NCBI GenBank assembly: GCA_902796045.1
Contig: CADBNQ010000082.1
Span: 1 to 35,103, forward strand
DNA from: an uncultured Lachnospiraceae bacterium
GTDB taxonomy: Bacteria > Bacillota > Clostridia > Lachnospirales > Lachnospiraceae
Length of the DNA: 35,103 nt
Direction: 5' to 3'
Shown here: positions 8,497 to 14,228 of the stretch, piece after piece
How positions within the stretch are numbered: position 1 is the first letter of the stretch
Layout: every line of letters starts with the position of its first letter
The notes under the pieces: generated by a model
Databases searched by the model: none
What the model was told of the DNA's origin: nothing
The model's input: only the letters and a program-made list of their open reading frames with translations
Made by a program: the position numbers and the translations under genes

Positions 8497-9618
8497 TTAT
8501 CTCCTCTTCTGGAGGAACTCCGGAATCTTGATCTCCATATCAGAGTTATCATGAGATCTTACAGTCCGCTCCGGCTCCTTGTTATGTCTGCCTGGAGCCG
8601 GCTTCTCCGGCTGCTCTGGCTCAGCAGGTTTATCTGCAGGAGCTTTCCTGGCGGGTACTCCTGAAACATCACGCAGACCGGTGGCAATAATAGTGATAGA
8701 AACCTGATCCTCCGGAATATCTTCACTTTCAACATTACCGAAGATAATGTTGGCTTCATCTCCGGCAACCTCTGTGAGATAGGAGACAGCTTCATATACT
8801 TCCTGGATGCCGACATCTCCTGAGAAGTTGATGATGATGTCGGTAGCTCCGGAGACTGTTGTCTCGAGCAGAGGACTCTCCATGGCCTTCTTGATGGCTT
8901 CCACTGCCTTGTCGTCTCCGCTTCCGGCACCGATCCCGATGTGGGCAATGCCTTTATCTCTCATGACAGTCTGTATATCTGCAAAATCGAGATTGATCAG
9001 TCCAGGCTTAAAGATGAGGTCTGTGATGCCCTGAACACCCTGCTGAAGTACTTCATCTGCTTTAATAAATGCATCTTTGATGGAGGTTCGTTTATCACAG
9101 ATCTGGAGGAGCTTGTCATTGGGGATAATGATCAGAGTATCTACGTTCTCCTTCAGACGCTCTATACCGAGCACTGCATTATTCATACGGGGTTTCCCTT
9201 CAAAGATAAAGGGTTTTGTAACGACACCCACAGTAAGAATGCCCAGTTTCTTGGCAATCTGGGCAACAACGGGAGCAGCTCCGGTACCGGTTCCGCCACC
9301 CATACCACAGGTGACAAAGACCATGTCAGCATCCTTGATCAGCTCTGTCAGTTCTTCCTTGTTCTCCTCAATAGCTGCAGCGCCAATCTCGGGTTTGGCA
9401 CCAGCACCAAGTCCCTTGGTCAGTTTCTCGCCAATCTGAACACGGGTAGCTGCCTTACACAGGTCCAATGCCTGTTTATCTGTGTTAATGCCTATCAGGT
9501 CAACACCTTCAATAGATTCATCAACCATACGGCTCACTGCATTGTTGCCTGCTCCACCGACACCGATTACCAGGATTTTTGCCTGTGCTAATTCTTCATT
9601 TGAAATAATTTCCAGCAA
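8497..9618 (-). CDS. ftsZ: Cell division protein FtsZ
   Basis: Tubulin-like GTPase that polymerises into the division ring. In the 373-residue product the GTP-binding loop VGVGGAGNNAV is at 18-28, the tubulin signature GGGTGTGAAP at 107-116 and the catalytic T7 loop NLDFADI at 209-215. A Pro/Glu-rich linker (about 320-355) leads to the conserved C-terminal peptide IPEFLQKRR, which docks FtsA, SepF or ZapA-type partners. The start codon is TTG at 9618, seven bases after GGAGGAG; no alternative start precedes the nucleotide-binding core. It lies last in the dcw cluster, 127 bases after ftsQ, with its own promoter. ftsA is not present in the window. Confidence 0.98.
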   Translation of the reverse strand: MLEIISNEELAQAKILVIGVGGAGNNAVSRMVDESIEGVDLIGINTDKQALDLCKAATRVQIGEKLTKGLGAGAKPEIGAAAIEENKEELTELIKDADMVFVTCGMGGGTGTGAAPVVAQIAKKLGILTVGVVTKPFIFEGKPRMNNAVLGIERLKENVDTLIIIPNDKLLQICDKRTSIKDAFIKADEVLQQGVQGITDLIFKPGLINLDFADIQTVMRDKGIAHIGIGAGSGDDKAVEAIKKAMESPLLETTVSGATDIIINFSGDVGIQEVYEAVSYLTEVAGDEANIIFGNVESEDIPEDQVSITIIATGLRDVSGVPARKAPADKPAEPEQPEKPAPGRHNKEPERTVRSHDNSDMEIKIPEFLQKRR

Positions 9619-9683
9619 GGGTCTACTCCTCCTATTCTATATGAATGCAAATTGCATCGTATTCTTGTCATCCCTCATCTGAT

Positions 9684-9712
9684 ATAATAAGGTTTTTTTT
9701 CAAAATAATCAA
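9684..9712 (-). promoter_or_regulatory. Dedicated ftsZ promoter
   Basis: On the minus strand TTGATT (9707-9712), 17 bases, then TATTAT (9684-9689) in an AT-rich ftsQ-ftsZ gap. The predicted start near 9677 gives a leader of about 60 bases before the TTG start. No terminator hairpin is visible between ftsQ and ftsZ, so cotranscription with the rest of the cluster remains possible. Confidence 0.7.
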
Positions 9713-9745
9713 CTGTTTTTTAATTTTTTATTAAGTAAAAACGAA

Positions 9746-10498
9746 TCACTCATGAAATGTTATTATTTCCTTCTCATCAGTGTAAAGATGCATATCGATC
9801 TTCCCCTTGTTTTTCTCCCGGGAGACTGTCTCCAGGACAGAGGCAAGCTTGGACATCTTATCCTCCAGATAATCCGTGCTGCCAAGGAAGATCTCGTAAT
9901 CACCTGAAATCAGTGTGATGTTATTCTCACCCTCAAAATGGATCTCTGATATATCAAGCCCGTAGGCCACGATCTTCTTGGTGATCACGACGATCGTCCG
10001 AAAATAATTCCCCTTTACCGGAATCTTCTCACCAAGGACCATCTTATCATACTCCAGTCCTGTGACAACAGGGACGCCCTCAAAGAGATGGTTCCTGCTC
10101 TCCATGGCGATGCCTTCCTCGTTAAAATAGACATACTTTCCCATGTACTTGAACACACCAGCCCGGAACTTTTCCTTCACCTTGACTTTCAGGATATGAG
10201 GGTCTTCACAGCTCATGGTAATGTTTTCCACAAAAGGAAGATAAGTCTGTCCCAAGATTCTGTTTTCAATGATCATGGCCAGGGTGTTGGGGATGTAGTA
10301 CTCTGACTGAATGGCATGAATCACTTCAGAGTCCGAATATGTAATTGTGTCAGTGATCAGCATACCCTCGATCGAATAGCAGATGACCACATAAGCCGAT
10401 CCTGCCGCCAGGATCAGCAGAAGGAGGACAGGCAGAATAATCTTCCAGACCTTCCTCTTCTTTCTCTCCGGGACAAGAGTCAGTTCAGTATTCTCCAT
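9746..10498 (-). CDS. ftsQ: Cell division protein FtsQ/DivIB
   Basis: Single-span membrane protein that links the divisome to septal peptidoglycan synthesis. The 250-residue product has a short basic cytoplasmic tail (ERKKRKVWK), one membrane span (about residues 18-38) and an extracellular POTRA-type domain beginning near SEVIHAIQSEYYIPNTLA. The middle part (LKVKVKEKFRAGVFKYMGKY, then VYFNEEG) is characteristic of the FtsQ/DivIB beta domain. I chose the ATG at 10498, preceded by AGAGGAG. The frame is open further upstream to 10657, but that extension overlaps ftsW and is not protein-like. murG, often just before ftsQ, is absent. Confidence 0.88.
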   Translation of the reverse strand: MENTELTLVPERKKRKVWKIILPVLLLLILAAGSAYVVICYSIEGMLITDTITYSDSEVIHAIQSEYYIPNTLAMIIENRILGQTYLPFVENITMSCEDPHILKVKVKEKFRAGVFKYMGKYVYFNEEGIAMESRNHLFEGVPVVTGLEYDKMVLGEKIPVKGNYFRTIVVITKKIVAYGLDISEIHFEGENNITLISGDYEIFLGSTDYLEDKMSKLASVLETVSREKNKGKIDMHLYTDEKEIITFHE

Positions 10499-10556
10499 GG
10501 ATAAACTATCTCCTCTATGTTTATCAGATTCAATCCCTTCAGACGGCCTTACCGGT

Positions 10557-11723
10557 TCAGGTCCGGGTATACCTGGACACCGAAAGGACCAGCCCCATTT
10601 CCACGAGCAGGAAGACCATGGATGTTCCTCCGTAACTGATAAAAGGCAGGGGTACACCGGTATTTGGGATGGTATTTGTCACAACGCCGATATTAACAAA
10701 TACCTGAATCCCGATGTGGGCGATGGCTCCGATGACAATCATGGAACCGAAAAGGTCTGAAGATTTCATAGCCACTCTCAGAAATCTCCACAGCAGGATG
10801 AAATAAATGATGATCACACAGATTGCTCCGAAAAGCCCCAGTTCCTCGCAGACGATAGAGAATATCATGTCATTATGGGTTTCAGGGAGAAAGCCCATCT
10901 TCTGCATACTCTGTCCCAGACCTTTTCCGAAAAGGCCGCCTGATCCGATGGCATAGAGGCCCTGCATGGTCTGCATCCCCTTTTCACTGTCCTCAGGATG
11001 AAACCAGGTCGTAATCCTCTCCATCCTGTAGCTGGCGGTCATAAGCAGGACGCCCAGTCCCGACGCAGCCACCACTCCCATCACAATAAAGGGAGTGTAT
11101 TTTGAACTGGCCACGAAGATCATGATCACCGTGATGGCAAGCAGGATGATGCAGGTACTCAGATTCTCCACTCCTACCAGGCCGATGATCGGGATCACCA
11201 GCAGGAAGCTCTTCAGGACTCCCTTTGTCTCCTGCATCTGGATGGCATGGTCACTGATATAGATGGCAAGCAGAAGGATCAGCGTGACCTTGGCAGCCTC
11301 TGAGGGCTGAAAACGGAGCGGTCCCACGGAGATCCATCTCTTTGATCCATGGCTGACAGCAGCGAAAACCAGAGTAAAAGACAAAAGCAGGAAGGTGCCG
11401 GCGTAGTAAAGATAAAAAAAGATATCCCTGCTGTTCCAGAAATGATAATCCCATTTTGCGATGATCAGCATGGCGATCACGCCGAGGCCTGCAAAAAGGG
11501 CCTGTCTTTTCAGCCAGTAACCTGCATCATCGAAATACAGACTGCCCTTATAGGAGCTGGTACTGTAGATCATGATCAGGCCGAAGCCCACAAGAAAAAG
11601 AACCAGAAACAGGATCGCGTAATCCATGGAATGGGCACGTATTTTATGTTTCTTCCTGGCTGGTTTCCGGCTGTAGCTGCCTCTTTTCCGGGCAGCGCCT
11701 CCTGCATTGGTTCTGTCTGCCAT
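10557..11723 (-). CDS. ftsW: Peptidoglycan glycosyltransferase FtsW (SEDS family)
   Basis: SEDS glycosyltransferase that polymerises lipid II at the septum together with a class B PBP. The 388-residue product has a basic cytoplasmic N-terminus (about 32 residues rich in Arg and Lys) and about ten membrane spans. SEDS features include FQPSEAAKVTLILLLA and the C-terminal PFISYGGTSMVFLLVEMG; the glycine-rich LYAIGSGGLFGKGLGQS loop is also typical. AAGGAG precedes the ATG at 11723, five bases after murD. SpoVE or RodA are close relatives, but the position between murD and ftsQ favours FtsW. Confidence 0.92.
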   Translation of the reverse strand: MADRTNAGGAARKRGSYSRKPARKKHKIRAHSMDYAILFLVLFLVGFGLIMIYSTSSYKGSLYFDDAGYWLKRQALFAGLGVIAMLIIAKWDYHFWNSRDIFFYLYYAGTFLLLSFTLVFAAVSHGSKRWISVGPLRFQPSEAAKVTLILLLAIYISDHAIQMQETKGVLKSFLLVIPIIGLVGVENLSTCIILLAITVIMIFVASSKYTPFIVMGVVAASGLGVLLMTASYRMERITTWFHPEDSEKGMQTMQGLYAIGSGGLFGKGLGQSMQKMGFLPETHNDMIFSIVCEELGLFGAICVIIIYFILLWRFLRVAMKSSDLFGSMIVIGAIAHIGIQVFVNIGVVTNTIPNTGVPLPFISYGGTSMVFLLVEMGLVLSVSRYTRT

Positions 11724-11728
11724 TCTTT

Positions 11729-13099
11729 TTACTCCTTAAAGCTCTCTACGATCTCTTTGAATCTCCGGCCTCTGACCTCGTAATTCCTGAACATGCCCCA
11801 GCTGGCACAAGCAGGCGACAGCAGGACGGCATCTCCGGGAACAGCCTCTTTTCTGGCTGCTTCCATGGCCTCTTCCAGAGAATCCGCATATATGATATTG
11901 CGGAAGCCGTGGGCTGCGGCTGTCTTGCCGATCGCCCCGGCAGTGGCTCCCATCAGTATAAGGCATTTGACTTTGCCGTCAAACGCTTCTATCCATTCGT
12001 CATAGGTGGATTGTTTATCATAGCCGCCCCCAAGGAGGACCGTCGGCCTGACCATGGCGCGGATTCCTTTGATGGCGGCATCAGGATTGGTGCCTTTGGA
12101 GTCATTATAATACTCCACCCCATCAACCGTGTCCACATACTCAATCCTGTGTTCAACGGCCTTAAAATCCATGACAGCCTTCCTGATATAATCAGCTGGT
12201 ACACCCATATACCAGGCAATACCAATAGCCGCCAGGATATTTTCATGGTTATGGCTGCCCAGGAGACGGATCTCATCCGTGCTGCAGACAGGGATTTCTT
12301 TCCCCTGATCCCTGATCACAAAAACCGGGGCGGCCTCTGTATCCTTCAGGATGATCCCTTCAGGCAGTGCCTCTTTTCTGGAAAACATCACTGCCCTGGC
12401 TGGCGTTTTCCCCGCCATGGCCCTGGTAACAGGGTCGTCATAGTTAAGGACAACCACCTCGTCTGCCCTCTGGTTTTTCGTGATGGACATCTTGATCTTC
12501 GCGTAATTCTCCATGGTCTTATGACGATCAAGATGATCCGGAGTCACATTAAGCACAGCAGATACATGAGGGTGGAAATCGATGGCCGTCTCCAGCTGAA
12601 AGCTGCTGATCTCAGCGGCAATCACACTGTCTTCTCCTGTCTGGTCTGCCACCTGGGTAAAGGGGATCCCGATATTGCCGACCACATAGACGGATGGATA
12701 ATAAGACTCGAGAATCTGCCCCACCAGGGCGGTCGTCGTTGTCTTTCCGTTGGTCCCTGTGATGGCCGCGATCCTCCCTTTGGCAAAGGAAGCAGCCAGC
12801 TCTATCTCTCCTATGACCGGACGTCCTCTTTCGATAAAGGCTCTGGCTATCGGTGTATCCAGCGGTATGCCCGGACTCATGACCAGCATATCATACTCTT
12901 CGGCGAGCTGGTCACGGAACGCTCCCAGTTCAAATGTGAGTTCCGTACCGGCTGGCATCTGTGCTCTAAGCGCGCCGGTGTCAAGATCTTCTTTTCCGTC
13001 ATAGATGGCAAGCTTACAGCCGGCTCTTCCCAGAAGGCCGGCCGCACCGATCCCGCTTATGCCGGCACCGGCAATCAGTATCTTTTTCCCTTCGTACAT
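11729..13099 (-). CDS. murD: UDP-N-acetylmuramoylalanine--D-glutamate ligase MurD
   Basis: Cytoplasmic ATP-dependent ligase adding D-glutamate to UDP-MurNAc-L-Ala. The 456-residue product opens with a Rossmann-like ILIAGAGISGIGAAGLL. The ATP-binding loop ITGTNGKTTTTALVG is at about 110-124, HVSAVLNVTPDHLDRH follows, and the C-terminal ligase domain carries YNDSKGTNPDAA and LLGGGYDK. I chose the ATG at 13099 because AAGGAGG lies five bases upstream; the longer frame to 13198 runs into the end of mraY and adds no family sequence. It is 20 bases after mraY and 5 before ftsW. Confidence 0.97.
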   Translation of the reverse strand: MYEGKKILIAGAGISGIGAAGLLGRAGCKLAIYDGKEDLDTGALRAQMPAGTELTFELGAFRDQLAEEYDMLVMSPGIPLDTPIARAFIERGRPVIGEIELAASFAKGRIAAITGTNGKTTTTALVGQILESYYPSVYVVGNIGIPFTQVADQTGEDSVIAAEISSFQLETAIDFHPHVSAVLNVTPDHLDRHKTMENYAKIKMSITKNQRADEVVVLNYDDPVTRAMAGKTPARAVMFSRKEALPEGIILKDTEAAPVFVIRDQGKEIPVCSTDEIRLLGSHNHENILAAIGIAWYMGVPADYIRKAVMDFKAVEHRIEYVDTVDGVEYYNDSKGTNPDAAIKGIRAMVRPTVLLGGGYDKQSTYDEWIEAFDGKVKCLILMGATAGAIGKTAAAHGFRNIIYADSLEEAMEAARKEAVPGDAVLLSPACASWGMFRNYEVRGRRFKEIVESFKE

Positions 13100-13119
13100 G
13101 ACATCCTCCTTCTTTTCGG

Positions 13120-14073
13120 TCAGTAAGCCAGCAGGCCGATCAGACTGAGCACTGCAGTTACAATGGTAAATATTGAGACAACTTTTGGCTCCGGCCATCC
13201 GGACAATTCAAAATGATGATGGATGGGAGCCATCTTAAATACCCGTTTCTTTGTCCTTTTATAGTAGGTAACCTGTATGATCACAGAGAGGACTTCCATA
13301 AAATAGATGAAAGCCACAATCGGAAGAAAGAGGGGCGCTCTCAGCATAATAGCCGTGGAAGCTACAAACCCTCCCAGGGCAAGAGAGCCCGTGTCACCCA
13401 TGAAGACCCGGGCAGGGTTAGTGTTAAAGCATAAAAATCCCAGCAGGGCTCCGATGACCGCAGAAGTAACCGGATGGACCCCCGCTTTTGCTGTGACTGC
13501 GACCACTGTAAAGAAAACAGCAATGACCGCTGTGACACTGGAAGCGAGACCATCCAGCCCATCGGTGAAATTCGATCCGTTTACAGTGCCGAGCAGCACA
13601 AAAACGATCAGCGGACCATAGAGTATGCCAAAGTCCAGAGACCGGCCCCCTGTAAAAGGAATCAAAACATCTGTGGAGAGACCGGAGAACCTGATCACGT
13701 AGAAGGCAAAGGCTGCCGCGACCGCAAACTGGCCCAGCATCTTCTGGCCCGGCGTCAGTCCCAGATTTCTTTTCATCACAACCTTGATAAAGTCATCCGC
13801 AAACCCAATCAGGCTGAAGCCGAATGTGACAAGCAGGATTGGGACCGTATAGGGATATGTCCCGATATAGGGTAAAGTCCCAATCAGAATACCAATCAGG
13901 AAAAGAATCCCTCCCATGGTAGGGGTGCCGGATTTTTTCTGATGTGATTTAGGTCCTTCCTCCCTGATAAACTGCCCAAACTTTAATCTGTGCAGGAAAC
14001 TGATCAATCCCGGACCCGGAACCAGGGTGACAAAAAAAGCAAGCAGTGCCGGTACGGTAATAGAATGATTCAT
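13120..14073 (-). CDS. mraY: Phospho-N-acetylmuramoyl-pentapeptide transferase MraY
   Basis: Integral membrane enzyme transferring phospho-MurNAc-pentapeptide to undecaprenyl phosphate to make lipid I. The 317-residue product has about ten membrane spans. Signature motifs are GPKSHQKKSGTPTMGG (about 40-55), FADDFIKV with the catalytic Asp pair, NFTDGLDGLA (about 166-175) and MAPIHHHFELSGWPE (about 281-295). GGAGG lies seven bases before the ATG at 14073. It is the first gene after an internal consensus promoter and a structured leader of about 119 bases, so its expression may be set separately from mraZ-rsmH-ftsL-PBP. The usual neighbour murF is missing. Confidence 0.97.
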   Translation of the reverse strand: MNHSITVPALLAFFVTLVPGPGLISFLHRLKFGQFIREEGPKSHQKKSGTPTMGGILFLIGILIGTLPYIGTYPYTVPILLVTFGFSLIGFADDFIKVVMKRNLGLTPGQKMLGQFAVAAAFAFYVIRFSGLSTDVLIPFTGGRSLDFGILYGPLIVFVLLGTVNGSNFTDGLDGLASSVTAVIAVFFTVVAVTAKAGVHPVTSAVIGALLGFLCFNTNPARVFMGDTGSLALGGFVASTAIMLRAPLFLPIVAFIYFMEVLSVIIQVTYYKRTKKRVFKMAPIHHHFELSGWPEPKVVSIFTIVTAVLSLIGLLAY

Positions 14074-14095
14074 GGTACAACCTCCAATTTCATAT

Positions 14096-14158
14096 TCAAG
14101 ACTCGCTCGTCATCGCCTCGGCGATTATGCACGATTTCACGGGAGCCCGGCGGCGCAC
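14096..14158 (-). other. Possible 20-codon leader ORF in the mraY 5' leader
   Basis: In the mraY leader an AAAGGAG site (14168-14174) is followed nine bases later by a GTG that opens a 20-codon frame ending in TGA, 22 bases before the mraY ATG. The predicted peptide is MRRRAPVKSCIIAEAMTSES. The ribosome site lies in an unpaired bulge of the leader hairpin and the GTG in its inner stem, a layout seen again at 18810-18863. The frame could be chance within a structured repeat; translation is inference. Confidence 0.35.
14112..14125 (-). repeat. Second small hairpin in the mraY leader
   Basis: ATCGCC and GGCGAT form a 6-bp perfect stem with a 2-base spacer, between the larger leader hairpin and the mraY ribosome site. 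No U-run follows, so it is not a terminator by itself. Confidence 0.5.
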
Positions 14159-14183
14159 CCTCGTGCTCTCCTTTGCCGGGCTC
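14143..14183 (-). repeat. Composite hairpin element A in the mraY leader
   Basis: A 9-bp perfect outer stem (GAGCCCGGC/GCCGGGCTC, 14143-14151 with 14175-14183) encloses, in transcript order, an unpaired AAAGGAGA, a small inner hairpin GCAC-GAGG-GTGC (14155-14166) and three unpaired bases. No T-run follows on the minus strand, so it does not look like an intrinsic terminator. It lies about 10 bases after the predicted transcript start. Element B at 18848-18885 has the same layout with different stem sequences. Confidence 0.75.
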
Positions 14184-14198
14184 AGCTGATATGACAGT

Positions 14199-14228
14199 AT
14201 TATATTCAGGTTGTTCATGAATTGTCAA
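14199..14228 (-). promoter_or_regulatory. Consensus promoter inside the dcw cluster, driving mraY-murD-ftsW-ftsQ
   Basis: On the minus strand a perfect TTGACA (14223-14228) directly follows the PBP stop codon, and a perfect TATAAT (14199-14204) follows after 18 bases. The predicted start is near 14192, leaving a structured leader of about 119 bases before mraY. Confidence 0.82.

Noticed and set aside
10499..10657. N-terminal extension of ftsQ by 53 codons
   Set aside because: It overlaps ftsW, has Cys/Trp-rich composition unlike FtsQ tails, and the internal ATG at 10498 has a ribosome site and a basic start followed by a membrane span.
11909..13126. Long plus-strand open frame of about 400 codons
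   Set aside because: It is fully antisense to murD, which has clear catalytic motifs, a strong ribosome site and tight operon spacing; the antisense product is His/Asp-rich without any family likeness.
13362..13562. Alternative minus-strand frames within mraY
   Set aside because: The main frame holds all MraY signatures without interruption; the other frames lack ribosome sites.
14143..14183. Element A as an intrinsic terminator of the PBP operon
   Set aside because: No T-run follows the stem on the minus strand, and it lies downstream of a consensus promoter rather than between the stop codon and that promoter.
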